NCBI GenBank assembly: GCA_903851305.1
Contig: CAINNX010000011.1
Coordinates: 1 to 43,754 of the forward strand
Length of the DNA: 43,754 nt
DNA from: an uncultured Hyphomicrobiales bacterium
GTDB lineage: Bacteria > Pseudomonadota > Alphaproteobacteria > Rhizobiales > Beijerinckiaceae
Direction: 5' to 3'
Within the stretch, counting starts at the first letter, position 1, and each line of letters begins with the position of its first letter. The position numbers and the translations under genes were made by a program. The notes under the pieces are model-generated. The model did no database searches. It saw nothing but the letters and a program-made list of their open reading frames with translations, and had not been told where the DNA came from. Shown one piece after another: positions 1 through 8,377 of the stretch.

Positions 1-41
1 AGGATGAGAAATTCGGTCACGGTCAGCGTGACGGGTTCACC

Positions 42-497
42 CTACCACGTGCAGGTGTGGCGCTCGGGGTCCATTTTCAAAAGGCCGCGCTCGAGAAGCT
101 TGGCTTCTGATTCTTTCTGCGTGGCTGCTTCTTTCGGATTGGCGCGGCGCAGGATGGCTTTGACGCGCTCCACCAGCAGGCGCTGCGAGAAAGGTTTGTG
201 AATAAAATCATCGGCCCCCATTTTCAGGCCGAAGAGCTCGTCGATCTCTTCGTCTTTCGAGGTGAGAAAGATCACGGGTAGGTCGGATTTTTGGCGCAAG
301 CGGCGCAACAATTCCATTCCGTCCATGCGCGGCATTTTGATGTCGAAAATCGCGAGATCCGGCGGATTGGTTTTCAATCCGTCGAGCGCGCTGGCGCCAT
401 CGGTGTAGGTCTGCACGCGGTAACCCTCGCCCTCAAGGGCGATGGAGACGGAAGTGAGAATGTTGCGGTCGTCGTCGACGAGAGCAATGGTGGGCAT
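42..497 (-). CDS. chvI: ChvI-type response regulator, frame interrupted by an amber codon
   Basis: The 151 residues form a CheY-like receiver domain of the OmpR family: acidic pocket ALVDDD at residues 5-10, phospho-acceptor Asp in [11 protein letters not shown] near residue 52, Thr in FLTSKDEE and Lys in HKPFSQRLL. The sequence up to [10 protein letters not shown] closely resembles rhizobial ChvI, the regulator paired with sensor kinase ChvG in acid and envelope signalling. ChvI normally continues into a C-terminal winged helix of about 90 residues. Here the Trp codon is followed by TAG (bases 42-44), yet the same frame then reads GEPVTLTVTEFLIL, typical ChvI sequence, to the window edge. 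The stop therefore sits inside a frame that is otherwise conserved as far as can be seen. As written, the product would lack its DNA-binding domain. A sequencing error, a real mutation (CAG or AAG to TAG) or readthrough are all possible. Confidence 0.8.
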   Translation of the reverse strand: MPTIALVDDDRNILTSVSIALEGEGYRVQTYTDGASALDGLKTNPPDLAIFDIKMPRMDGMELLRRLRQKSDLPVIFLTSKDEEIDELFGLKMGADDFIHKPFSQRLLVERVKAILRRANPKEAATQKESEAKLLERGLLKMDPERHTCTW

Positions 498-642
498 GGG
501 TCTTCAACCTGACTGGGCCCAGAAGCGGGCCGTTGCTGCGGTCGGTCTGGCCGCAAGGTCTAGAATCGGCATGTTTGCAGGCCGAAATGTGACGACACTG
601 CGGTAAAACTTGGCCTTTGCCGAAAGGTTCAGTCCATTCCCA

Positions 643-672
643 TTGGGCTGCGCCATTGGCACCCTTTATATA
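643..672 (+). promoter_or_regulatory. Possible promoter of the HugZ-type gene
   Basis: A TTGGGC box at 643-648 and a TATATA box at 667-672 are 18 bases apart and lie about 50 bases before the HugZ-type start codon. Both match the sigma-70 consensus only partly, so this is a tentative call in the divergent chvI/hugZ spacer. Confidence 0.3.
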
Positions 673-720
673 GGTATGCGTGTCTGAAATCACCACCGAA
701 GGCATCCGGAGACCAAAGAG

Positions 721-1479
721 ATGACCCAGACTCCCTCGCAAGAGCCGCGGACCTTTGAATTGCCGCCCGGGTATGACGGCTTGGCTGAAGCGCGACGCCT
801 GTTGCGCTCCATCCGGGCAGGCTCTCTGGCGACTGTGGATTCGGCAGGCGCCCCCTTTGCCTCGCTGGTCAATGTGGCCACCGCTTTTGATGGCGCCCCG
901 CTCTTGTTGATGTCCAGTCTCTCGGCCCACACCCAATATTTGCTAAAAGATGGCCGTGCGTCGATTCTACTGGCCCAGACTGGCAAGGGCGACCCCCTGG
1001 CCCATCCCCGCCTCACGGTTTCAGGCCTCGCCCGGCAGCTAGAGGGAGTTGAGCGTCAGGGAGCGCGGATGCGGTTTTTGTCCCGCCACCCCAAATCCGC
1101 TCTTTATGCGGATTTCGGTGATTTCAGCTTCTGGCGGCTGGAGGTGGACAAAGCTCATCTGAACGGCGGTTTTGCCAAGGCCGCGGCCTATTCGGGCCCA
1201 CAGCTTCTCCTTGACGTGGCAGGCTCCGCCGCGTTGGCTGAGGCAGAGGAAGGGGCGCTGGCTCATATGAATGAGGATCATGGCGAGGCGCTGGCCCTTT
1301 ATGCCGAAAAGCTCTGCGGGGCGCCTGTGGGTCGCTGGCGGGCCTCTGGCCTTGACCCCGAAGGGATGGATCTGGCCTTGGGGGACCAGACTGCCCGGCT
1401 GGTTTTCCCCAGCCCCATTTCAGGCCCGCGGGACCTGCGGGAGACGCTGGTGGCGCTCGCAGCCCAAGCAAGGGCCTGA
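721..1479 (+). CDS. HugZ-type heme-utilisation / pyridoxamine 5'-phosphate oxidase-like protein
   Basis: The 252-residue product has the two-part HugZ layout. An N-terminal split-barrel flavin-reductase fold (residues about 20-150, with SIRAGSLATVD and the GDPLAHPRLTVSG segment) is followed by a C-terminal DUF2470-type region. The latter contains AHMNEDHGEALALYA (His182 and His187), the region that supplies the heme ligand in characterised HugZ proteins. Family members bind heme and some degrade it to release iron, while others are uncharacterised flavoprotein-like proteins, so the substrate is not proven here. The ATG at 721 has GGAG at 707-710 as ribosome binding site. The gene diverges from chvI and is followed by pckA on the same strand, separated by a 165-base regulatory spacer. 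No sign of transfer or damage is visible. Confidence 0.8.
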   Translation: MTQTPSQEPRTFELPPGYDGLAEARRLLRSIRAGSLATVDSAGAPFASLVNVATAFDGAPLLLMSSLSAHTQYLLKDGRASILLAQTGKGDPLAHPRLTVSGLARQLEGVERQGARMRFLSRHPKSALYADFGDFSFWRLEVDKAHLNGGFAKAAAYSGPQLLLDVAGSAALAEAEEGALAHMNEDHGEALALYAEKLCGAPVGRWRASGLDPEGMDLALGDQTARLVFPSPISGPRDLRETLVALAAQARA

Positions 1480-1514
1480 AGTTCGATAATATTGTGCAGT
1501 GCAACGATAAAAGG

Positions 1515-1533
1515 CTTTGTGACGCCTTTGTGA
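1515..1533 (+). promoter_or_regulatory. Tandem direct repeat upstream of pckA, possible OmpR/PhoB-class operator
   Basis: CTTTGTGA occurs twice (1515-1522 and 1526-1533), separated by CGC, a period of exactly 11 bases or about one helical turn. OmpR/PhoB-family regulators usually bind direct repeats with this spacing as head-to-tail dimers. The site is 112 bases before the pckA start, and chvI, which encodes such a regulator, lies about 1 kb away. That ChvI is the protein that binds is inference. Confidence 0.4.
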
Positions 1534-1644
1534 TCTGTGCCCTTGCCCTTCCGGCCGCTGGGGAATAAAGGGTCCGCTCATCTAATCATGGAAACCGTGA
1601 CCCACTTGGCCCATCGGCCCGGCACGGTGCATCTGGAGACGGCG

Positions 1645-3258
1645 ATGAAGCAGATCGGCACTTTCAATCCGGCGTTCGGAATCGAAAAACTCGGTTTCAA
1701 GAACCTGGGAACGGTCGCCTACAACCTCGAAGCACCGATGCTTTATGAGGAATCGATCCGCCGCGGTGAAGCGGTGATTGTGCCCGGTGGCGCTATCAAT
1801 GCCGAGACTGGTATTCACACCGGTCGTTCGCCCAAGGATAAGCATACGGTGCGTGACGCCAACACCGAGAGTGTGATCTGGTGGGAAAACAACAATTCCG
1901 TCACACCCGAGCAGTTCGACAATCTCCTCGCCGACTTTATCAAACATGCTGAAGGCAAGGACCTGTTCGTTCAAGATCTCTTCGGTGGTGCTGATCCGGC
2001 TTTCCGTTGCAAGCCGCGCGTCATTTGCGAATTCGCTTGGCACTCGCTGTTCATCCGCAATCTTTTGATCCGCCCGAGCCGTGAGGAAGTCCTCAACTAT
2101 GCGTCGGACCTGACGATCATCGATCTGCCAACCTTCAAGAACGATCCCAAGCGCCACGGCGGCAAGTCGGAAACGATTGTGGCAATCGACTTCACACGTA
2201 AGATCATGCTGATCGGCGGCACCAGCTATGCCGGTGAAATGAAGAAGTCGGTCTTCACCTATCTCAATTACATTCTGCCCAAGCAGAATGTCATGCCGAT
2301 GCATTGCTCGGCGAACGTGTCAAAGGAAGGCGAAGTCGCCATTTTCTTCGGCCTGTCGGGTACCGGCAAGACAACACTCTCGGCTGATCCCAACCGCATC
2401 CTCATCGGCGACGACGAGCATGGCTGGTCGAAGGAAGGCGTCTTCAACTTCGAAGGTGGCTGCTACGCCAAGGCCATCAAGCTGTCGCGTGAAGCAGAGC
2501 CGGAAATCTATTCGACCACCGAGCGCTTCGGCACGGTGATGGAGAATGTGGTTCTCGATCCGATCACCCGCCTACCTGACTTCGACGATGATTCGAAGAC
2601 AGAAAACACCCGCATCGCTTATCCGCTCGACTTCATCTCGAACGCTTCACCGACGGGCCGCTCGGGTCATCCCAAAAACATCATTATGCTGACCTGCGAC
2701 GCCTTCGGCGTTCTGCCCCCGATCTCGAAGCTTGATCCGGCACAGGCCATGTATCACTTCCTGTCAGGCTACACCGCGAAAGTGGCCGGCACTGAAAAGG
2801 GCGTGACGGAACCAGAAGCGACGTTCTCGACCTGCTTCGGTCATCCCTTCTTGCCGCTGCATCCGTCTGAATACGGCAATCTGCTGCGCGAGCTTATCGC
2901 CAAGCATCATGCCGATTGCTGGCTGCTCAACACCGGCTGGACCGGTGGCAAGGAAGGCACAGGACGCCGCATGCCGATTCGCGTGACACGCCGTCTGCTG
3001 ACCGCAGCGCTTGATGGTTCGCTGTCGAAGGTAGAATTCCGCACCGACCCCTATTTCGGTCTGGCGGTTCCGGTCTCCGTGCCAGGTGTCGAACCGCACA
3101 TTCTTGATCCGGTGAAGACCTGGGCATCGAAGTCCGAATTCGCTGCAACCGCGAAGCACTTGCGCGAAATGTTCAAGAAGAATTTCGTCAACTTCGAAAG
3201 TCATGTTGACGAGAAAGTTTGCCAGGCTGCGCCGGTCTCCAAGATAGCTGCTGAATAA
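1645..3258 (+). CDS. pckA: Phosphoenolpyruvate carboxykinase (ATP)
   Basis: This cytosolic enzyme converts oxaloacetate and ATP to phosphoenolpyruvate, CO2 and ADP, the first committed step of gluconeogenesis. The 537-residue product has the ATP-type signatures: PCK-specific [14 protein letters not shown] (residues about 190-203), the Walker A-like loop GLSGTGKTT at 236-244, the metal-binding segment GDDEHGW at 255-261, and the C-terminal NTGWTGG and [10 protein letters not shown] segments. The frame is open back to GTG 1537 and includes an ATG at 1588, but neither has a ribosome binding site. ATG 1645 has GGAG six bases upstream and gives the usual family length. The gene is transcribed alone and ends at a strong terminator, convergent with the nhaD-like gene. 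Closeness to chvI is a rhizobial pattern. Confidence 0.97.
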   Translation: MKQIGTFNPAFGIEKLGFKNLGTVAYNLEAPMLYEESIRRGEAVIVPGGAINAETGIHTGRSPKDKHTVRDANTESVIWWENNNSVTPEQFDNLLADFIKHAEGKDLFVQDLFGGADPAFRCKPRVICEFAWHSLFIRNLLIRPSREEVLNYASDLTIIDLPTFKNDPKRHGGKSETIVAIDFTRKIMLIGGTSYAGEMKKSVFTYLNYILPKQNVMPMHCSANVSKEGEVAIFFGLSGTGKTTLSADPNRILIGDDEHGWSKEGVFNFEGGCYAKAIKLSREAEPEIYSTTERFGTVMENVVLDPITRLPDFDDDSKTENTRIAYPLDFISNASPTGRSGHPKNIIMLTCDAFGVLPPISKLDPAQAMYHFLSGYTAKVAGTEKGVTEPEATFSTCFGHPFLPLHPSEYGNLLRELIAKHHADCWLLNTGWTGGKEGTGRRMPIRVTRRLLTAALDGSLSKVEFRTDPYFGLAVPVSVPGVEPHILDPVKTWASKSEFAATAKHLREMFKKNFVNFESHVDEKVCQAAPVSKIAAE

Positions 3259-3280
3259 GCAGCGTCTCTTTCTCGAAATA

Positions 3281-3312
3281 AAAACGCCGCTCGCGAGAGT
3301 GGCGTTTTTTTT
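3281..3312 (+). terminator. Rho-independent terminator of pckA
   Basis: A 10-bp stem, AACGCCGCTC pairing with GAGTGGCGTT around a GCGA loop with one G-T pair, is followed by a run of eight T residues. It lies 22 bases after the pckA stop codon. Confidence 0.9.
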
Positions 3313-3343
3313 CGTCATTGCGAGCGAAGCGAAGCAATCCAGA
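3313..3343 (+). repeat. Dispersed CATTGCGAG repeat, single copy
   Basis: This is one copy of a short repeat that runs from CGTCATTGCGAGCG through AAGCGAAGCAATCC to AGA. It lies between the pckA terminator and the stop codon of the convergent nhaD-like gene. Related copies occur at 4766-4850 and 24813-24903. Short repeats with a very similar core are common in alphaproteobacterial genomes, and their function is unknown to me. Confidence 0.8.
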
Positions 3344-3347
3344 CGCG

Positions 3348-4751
3348 TTACTTGATGAAGAGGAATGTGATCACCAAAAACAGCGGGATGAGAATGGCGC
3401 CGGACCACAGCATGTAGCCAAAAAAGCTTGGCATGTTCACGCCCGCACGGCGCGCTATCGCATAGACCATGAAATTGGGCGCATTGCCGATATAGGTATT
3501 GGCGCCCATGAAAACCGAGCCAAGCGAGATAGCCGCCAGCGTCATCGCCATATCTGTCATCAGATGTGAGGGATCCCCGCCCGCCAATTCAAAGAAGACA
3601 AGATAGGTTGGTGCATTGTCCAAGAAGGATGAGAGCGCGCCGGTCAGCCAGAAGAAGGCAACATTGTCCGGCTTGCCACTCGAATCTGTGACAAGAGCCA
3701 CGAGTGAGGCAAACGCGCCATTCTTGCCAGCTGCCAGCATGGCCATGACGGGGACGATGGTGATGAAAATCGCAGCAAAGAGTTTGGCGACCTCTTCAAT
3801 CGGCCCCCATTCAAAACCGTTTTCTTCACGGTCATCTTTTCTTGTCAACGTCAGCGAGGCGAAAGTCACGCCAATCATCACTGCTTCACGCACAAGATTC
3901 TGCAATTCGAGTTTGGTGCCATAGAGCTCAAACGAAATGCCGGGCTTCCATGTGCCGCTCATAATCACAGCGCCAGCAGCGATGCCGATCAGCACAAGAT
4001 TGATCAGACCTGTGACGGAGAGCTTTGAATCAGGTGTGGGGTCTTGCGGTGTCACGCCTTCTTTTTTGTAGAGCCACGAGTCGATTGCAAAGAAAAGGCC
4101 GAGTAGCATTACGCAAGCAAAGAGCGTCTCAGGCCACAAATGTGTCAGCGTCCAACCAAACGAAACACCCCGCAGGAAGCCCAAGAACAACGGCGGATCA
4201 CCAATGGGCGTGAGCGAGCCGCCAATGTTCGACACAAGAAAAATGAAAAAGACCACCACATGCACATTGTGGCGACGATTGTCATTGGCGCGCAGCAATG
4301 GCCGGATCAGCACCATGGAGGCGCCCGTTGTGCCGATGACACTGGCGAGCACTGTGCCCAACGCCAGAAGCCCCGTGTTGAGCAGTGGCGCGCCATGCAG
4401 ATTGCCGCGCAGAACCAAGCCGCCTGCTGCCGTGAACAGCGCGGTCAGCATCAGGATGAAAGGCACATATTCTAGTGCAGCAGTGTGGAACACCACATGC
4501 GCCATCGCATCAAAGCCATAGATGACGGTGATGGGCAGGACGATCAGGGCCGCCCAGAGCGCTGCGATCTTTCCATAATGATGGTGCCAGATGTCAGCGA
4601 AGAGCAGAGGCCCAAGCGCGATGGATAGAAGCATTCCTGCGAAGGGGAGGGCCCAGAGCATGGATAATTTTGAGCCATCCAAAGCCTCAGCGGCAAAGGC
4701 GGGAGAGGCAAGGGTGCATGTTGACAGCAATAAGGATAGCAAAAACTTCAT
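3348..4751 (-). CDS. NhaD-type sodium:proton antiporter (ion transporter superfamily)
   Basis: The 467-residue product begins with a cleavable-looking signal sequence (MKFLLSLLLSTCTLASPAFA) and then has about eleven hydrophobic segments. Motifs of NhaD/ArsB-type carriers are visible: SNIGGSLTPIGDPPLFLGF near residues 175-193 and LSSFLDNAPTYLVFFEL near residue 360, each with the conserved polar and acidic residues. NhaD proteins export Na+ or Li+ in exchange for protons across the inner membrane. The frame is open back to 4844, but that extension is only translated repeat sequence. I therefore chose the ATG at 4751, which has GGGAAGA upstream and gives a normal signal peptide. The gene lies downstream of polA on the same strand, with a repeat pair between them. 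Ion specificity cannot be read from sequence. Confidence 0.85.
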   Translation of the reverse strand: MKFLLSLLLSTCTLASPAFAAEALDGSKLSMLWALPFAGMLLSIALGPLLFADIWHHHYGKIAALWAALIVLPITVIYGFDAMAHVVFHTAALEYVPFILMLTALFTAAGGLVLRGNLHGAPLLNTGLLALGTVLASVIGTTGASMVLIRPLLRANDNRRHNVHVVVFFIFLVSNIGGSLTPIGDPPLFLGFLRGVSFGWTLTHLWPETLFACVMLLGLFFAIDSWLYKKEGVTPQDPTPDSKLSVTGLINLVLIGIAAGAVIMSGTWKPGISFELYGTKLELQNLVREAVMIGVTFASLTLTRKDDREENGFEWGPIEEVAKLFAAIFITIVPVMAMLAAGKNGAFASLVALVTDSSGKPDNVAFFWLTGALSSFLDNAPTYLVFFELAGGDPSHLMTDMAMTLAAISLGSVFMGANTYIGNAPNFMVYAIARRAGVNMPSFFGYMLWSGAILIPLFLVITFLFIK

Positions 4752-4765
4752 TGGCAATGTCTTCC

Positions 4766-4850
4766 CGTCATTGCGAGGAGCGAAGCGACGAAGCAATCCA
4801 GAGGCATCACATGAGGTCTCTGGATTGCTTCGCTTCGCTCGCAATGACGA
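4766..4850. repeat. Dispersed CATTGCGAG repeat, facing pair
   Basis: Two copies of the repeat face each other. One runs forward at 4766-4804 (CGTCATTGCGAGGAGCGAAG and onward), the other is inverted at 4815-4850 (ending GCTCGCAATGACGA). About ten bases separate them, so the transcript could fold into a long hairpin. The pair fills the polA/nhaD spacer. Translated in the nhaD frame it would add a spurious 31-residue N-terminus. Confidence 0.85.
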
Positions 4851-4888
4851 ATAGATTGGCTGGAATGGCTCTTGTGATCAAGAGGGCT

Positions 4889-7800
4889 TTAATGCGCTTC
4901 ATCCCAATTGGCGGCAGCCTTGGCATCGACTTGCAGCGGCACTGAGAGTTGCACAGCCGGGTGGGGTGCTTCGACCATAACACGGCGCACGATCTTGATC
5001 GTCGGCTCGATCTCTGATTCTGGCACTTCGAACACCAGTTCGTCATGTACCTGCAAAAGCATGCGTGCTGCCAGACCTGCTTGTTCCAGCGCATCATCCA
5101 TGCGCACCATGGCGCGGCGGATGATGTCGGATGCTGAGCCTTGAATGGGCGCATTGATCGCTGCACGCTCGTTGAAGGCGCGCTCTGAGGGGTTCGAAGA
5201 TGTGATGCGTGGATAATGGCACTTGCGCCCGAAAATCGTGGTCACAAGCCCATTCTCGCGCGCCTGCTTTTTGGTTGCTTCCATGTAATCGCGGATGCCG
5301 GGAAAGCGCTCGAAATATTGCTTGATATAAGCACCTGCTTCTTCGCGTGAAATACCAAGCTGGTTGGCCAGACCAAAAGCCGAAATGCCATAGATAATAC
5401 CGAAATTAATAGCTTTGGCGCGGCGACGCACCTCGGATGGCATGCCCTCAATTGGCACGCCAAACATTTCAGATGCGGTCATTGCGTGAATGTCGAGGCC
5501 TTCGGCAAAGGCGCGGCGCAATTGCGGGATGTCTGCAACGTGGGCAAGAATGCGCAATTCAATCTGCGAATAGTCGGCGGAGAGAATTTTGCGCCCAGGC
5601 TCTGCGATAAAGGCAGTGCGGATACGGCGGCCTTCTTCATTGCGCACGGGAATATTCTGCAAATTGGGTTCAGATGACGACAGGCGGCCTGTCGTTGTCT
5701 GCGCCATGGAGAAGCTTGTATGCACGCGCTTGGTGCGCGGATTGACGAAGCCCGGCAGTGCATCCGTATAAGTGGATTTGAGCTTGGCGAGTTGACGCCA
5801 TCCAAGAATGCGCGAGGGCAATTCATGGCCTTGCTCCGCGAGTTCATCCAGCACACTGGCGGATGTGGACCAGGCGCCTGTCGCGGTTTTCTTGGCTCCC
5901 GGCAACCCCATTTTGCCAAACAGAATATCGCCCAACTGTTTGGGAGACGCGAGATTGAAGCTTTCGCCGGCGAGTTCGTGGATCTCCGCTTCAAGGCGCG
6001 CCATACTTTGCGCAAATTCACCTGACAGACGCGAAAGAATAGCGCGATCAATCGAAACACCGCGTGTCTCGACACGCGCCAAGACGGGCGACAAAGCACG
6101 ATCAAGCGTCTCATAAACGGTCGTCATTTTTTCAGCCACAAGGCGCGGCTTGAACAGACGCCATAAGCGCAACGTCACATCGGCATCTTCAGCGGCATAT
6201 TCTGTGGCCTTGTTGAGCGGCACGCGTGCAAAGCCGATAAAGTTTTTGCCCGTGCCCGCGACATCACCGAATGGAATGGTTTCATGTCCCAGATGTTTGG
6301 CTGCCAGCTCGTCCATGCCGTGCCCGTTGATGCCATTGTCGAGCACATAGGACATGAGCATCGTGTCATCATAGGCCTTCACCTGAATGCCGTGCGCATT
6401 GAAGACCTGCCAATCGAATTTCATATTATGGCCGATCTTCAACACGCCTGCATCCTCAAGCAGCGGGCGCATTTTTTCAATCACCAGAGCCAGCGGCAAT
6501 TGTCCGGCGACAAGATCATTACCGCCAAAAAGATCTCCCGACCCTTCGTCGCGATGCTGCAGCGGAATATAGCAGGCGCGTCCCGGCGCTGTTGCCAGCG
6601 ACATGCCGACCAGATCGCATTGCATGGAATCCAGCGAGCTGGTTTCTGTGTCGACTGCAAAAACGCCTGCTTCATAGGCTTCTTTGATCCAAGCTTCGAG
6701 CTGCGCCAGATTCTGAACGCATTCATAGTGGTCATGCAGAATTGGTGTTGTCGCGCCTTCGTTGAGACGCGCAGCCGCCAAAGCTGCAGGAGAGAATGGT
6801 GCGGGCGCGCCCGGTGTGCTTGGTGCAGATGTAGCTGCCGCCTCTGCCGCAGGTGCGTCAGCTGCAGGCGGCGCAATCGCCTCGCCATTACGGCCTCGCC
6901 AAGCACCGGCCCCCATCAATGTAGGGTCAGCTTCAATCTGTGCGGCATCGACGCCATAAATTTCAGCGGCACGTTTGGTGATGGTGGTAAATTCCAGCGC
7001 CTTCAAAAAGGCGATGAGCTCGCGCCCATCCGGATCGAACAAGGTCAGATCATCAATAGATGTTACGGTGTCGACATCATCCACCAGCTGCACCAGCTGT
7101 TTTGATACGCGGATGAGATTGACGCTCTCTGGGTCCGTTAATGTTTCGCGGCGCTTGGGTTGTTTGATTTCGCCAGCGCGCGCCAGCAATGTGTCGAGAT
7201 CACCAAATTCGTTGATGAGCTGAGCGGCGGTTTTCACGCCAATGCCGCGCGCTCCGGGCACATTGTCGGTCGAATCGCCCGCCAGTGCCTGCACATCGAC
7301 CACGCGATTGGGCGGCACGCCGAAATAATCAACGACTTCAGCTTCGCTGATGCGGCGCTCTTCGCGCGCACCCGCATTGCCTTTTTCACCCGATGCCGGA
7401 TCAAACATGGCCACGCTCGGGCCAACCAGTTGCATCAGATCCTTGTCGGCTGAAATGATCAGCGCATCCGCGCCGCGCTCACGCGCCTGGCGCGCATAAG
7501 TGGCGATCAGATCATCAGCTTCATAGCGGTCTTGCTCGATGGGCATCAGGCCAAAAGCGCGCACAGCGCAGCGCATCAGCGGGAATTGCGGAACAAGGTC
7601 TTCCGGCGGATCCGAGCGGTTGGCCTTATACTCAGGATAGAGTTCTTTGCGGAATGAGTTTTCCGACTTGTCGAAAATAATGGCGAGATGGGTGGGCTTG
7701 ATGCCCGCAGCCCCCTCGCGAATGAATTGAAACAATTTGGTGCAAAACAGGCGCACGGCACCTGTTGGCAATTTATCCGAGCGCTGATTGTAGCGCGGGT

Positions 7801-7900
7801 CTTGCCGGATCGACTGGAAATAAGCGCGAAACACAAAGTTCGACGCATCGACGAGAAAAATATGGTCGCCGGGGCCGATGGGCTTTGCTGCCTTGCTCAT
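4889..7900 (-). CDS. polA: DNA polymerase I
   Basis: The 1003-residue enzyme fills gaps and removes RNA primers in lagging-strand synthesis and excision repair. Three domains are present. The 5' nuclease occupies about residues 1-330, with acidic motifs such as EADDLIA and ISADKDLMQL. The 3'-5' proofreading domain covers about 400-600 and keeps its catalytic acids, with DTETSSLD near 417, IGHNMKFDWQVF, and YAAEDADVTL. The family A polymerase follows, with SADYSQIELRILAH (motif A) near 770, RRAKAINFGIIYG (motif B) near 830 and LLQVHDELVFE (motif C) near 950. An Ala/Pro-rich linker near residues 345-375 separates nuclease and exonuclease. The ATG at 7900 was chosen over an upstream extension because MSKAAKPIGPGDHIFLVDAS is a typical start; its ribosome binding site is weak. 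It is transcribed separately from trxA, which ends in a terminator. Confidence 0.97.
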   Translation of the reverse strand: MSKAAKPIGPGDHIFLVDASNFVFRAYFQSIRQDPRYNQRSDKLPTGAVRLFCTKLFQFIREGAAGIKPTHLAIIFDKSENSFRKELYPEYKANRSDPPEDLVPQFPLMRCAVRAFGLMPIEQDRYEADDLIATYARQARERGADALIISADKDLMQLVGPSVAMFDPASGEKGNAGAREERRISEAEVVDYFGVPPNRVVDVQALAGDSTDNVPGARGIGVKTAAQLINEFGDLDTLLARAGEIKQPKRRETLTDPESVNLIRVSKQLVQLVDDVDTVTSIDDLTLFDPDGRELIAFLKALEFTTITKRAAEIYGVDAAQIEADPTLMGAGAWRGRNGEAIAPPAADAPAAEAAATSAPSTPGAPAPFSPAALAAARLNEGATTPILHDHYECVQNLAQLEAWIKEAYEAGVFAVDTETSSLDSMQCDLVGMSLATAPGRACYIPLQHRDEGSGDLFGGNDLVAGQLPLALVIEKMRPLLEDAGVLKIGHNMKFDWQVFNAHGIQVKAYDDTMLMSYVLDNGINGHGMDELAAKHLGHETIPFGDVAGTGKNFIGFARVPLNKATEYAAEDADVTLRLWRLFKPRLVAEKMTTVYETLDRALSPVLARVETRGVSIDRAILSRLSGEFAQSMARLEAEIHELAGESFNLASPKQLGDILFGKMGLPGAKKTATGAWSTSASVLDELAEQGHELPSRILGWRQLAKLKSTYTDALPGFVNPRTKRVHTSFSMAQTTTGRLSSSEPNLQNIPVRNEEGRRIRTAFIAEPGRKILSADYSQIELRILAHVADIPQLRRAFAEGLDIHAMTASEMFGVPIEGMPSEVRRRAKAINFGIIYGISAFGLANQLGISREEAGAYIKQYFERFPGIRDYMEATKKQARENGLVTTIFGRKCHYPRITSSNPSERAFNERAAINAPIQGSASDIIRRAMVRMDDALEQAGLAARMLLQVHDELVFEVPESEIEPTIKIVRRVMVEAPHPAVQLSVPLQVDAKAAANWDEAH

Positions 7901-7968
7901 GTGACTGTTCTGCTCGCGCTGGTTTCTCAGTGTCTTGACAATAAAGCGCGTGTCGCCCCGCACCAACG

Positions 7969-7992
7969 AAAAAGGGCCGCATCAAGCGGCCC
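7969..7992 (-). terminator. Rho-independent terminator after trxA
   Basis: On the minus strand GGGCCGC pairs with GCGGCCC around a five-base loop and is followed by TTTTT. It ends the divL-to-trxA operon and separates it from polA. Confidence 0.88.
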
Positions 7993-8018
7993 TGTCCCGT
8001 GATTCAGGTTTGAGGGGT

Positions 8019-8336
8019 TCAGATCGAACCCGCAATCCACTTCGACAATTCGCCCTTGGGTGCCGCGCCAACCTTTTGTGAGGTCAGCTGGCCATCCTTG
8101 AACAGCATCAAGGTCGGGATCGACCGGATGCCGAATTTGCCGGGCACGCCCGGGTTTTCATCGACATTCATTTTCACGATTTTGACCTTGCCGGCCATTT
8201 CGGTGGCGATCTCGTCGAGCGCTGGCGCAATCATACGGCAGGGGCCGCACCATTCGGCCCAGAAATCGACCACAACCGGCTCTTTGGACTGAAGCACCTC
8301 GGCCTCAAAATTCGCGTCGGTGACTTTCTCGGCCAT
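8019..8336 (-). CDS. trxA: Thioredoxin 1
   Basis: The 105-residue cytosolic thiol-disulfide reductase has the classic active site WCGPC in [17 protein letters not shown] (about residues 21-37) and the cis-proline loop [12 protein letters not shown]. It supplies electrons to ribonucleotide reductase, methionine sulfoxide reductase and other partners, after reduction by thioredoxin reductase. The frame is open upstream, but ATG 8336 is preceded by AAGAGGA at the right distance and matches the family start [10 protein letters not shown]. It is the last gene of the operon, 41 bases after addA; addB-addA-trxA is a conserved alphaproteobacterial order. MsrA, a thioredoxin client, is encoded elsewhere in the window. 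Confidence 0.97.
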   Translation of the reverse strand: MAEKVTDANFEAEVLQSKEPVVVDFWAEWCGPCRMIAPALDEIATEMAGKVKIVKMNVDENPGVPGKFGIRSIPTLMLFKDGQLTSQKVGAAPKGELSKWIAGSI

Positions 8337-8377
8337 GGCATCCTCTTTCAGTGAATCGATCTTAAGTTGCATGGAAC

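Noticed and set aside
1537-1644. Longer pckA from GTG 1537 or ATG 1588
   Set aside because: Neither start has a ribosome binding site, the added residues are unlike the family, and the candidate regulatory repeat lies just before 1537. ATG 1645 has GGAG and family length.
1582-2304. Long minus-strand open frame inside pckA
   Set aside because: It lies wholly opposite pckA, a clear gene, and its protein shows no family pattern. It is a codon-bias shadow.
4752-4844. N-terminal extension of the nhaD-like protein
   Set aside because: It is translated repeat sequence (RAKRSNP, FAPRND) that also appears in other frames wherever the repeat occurs.
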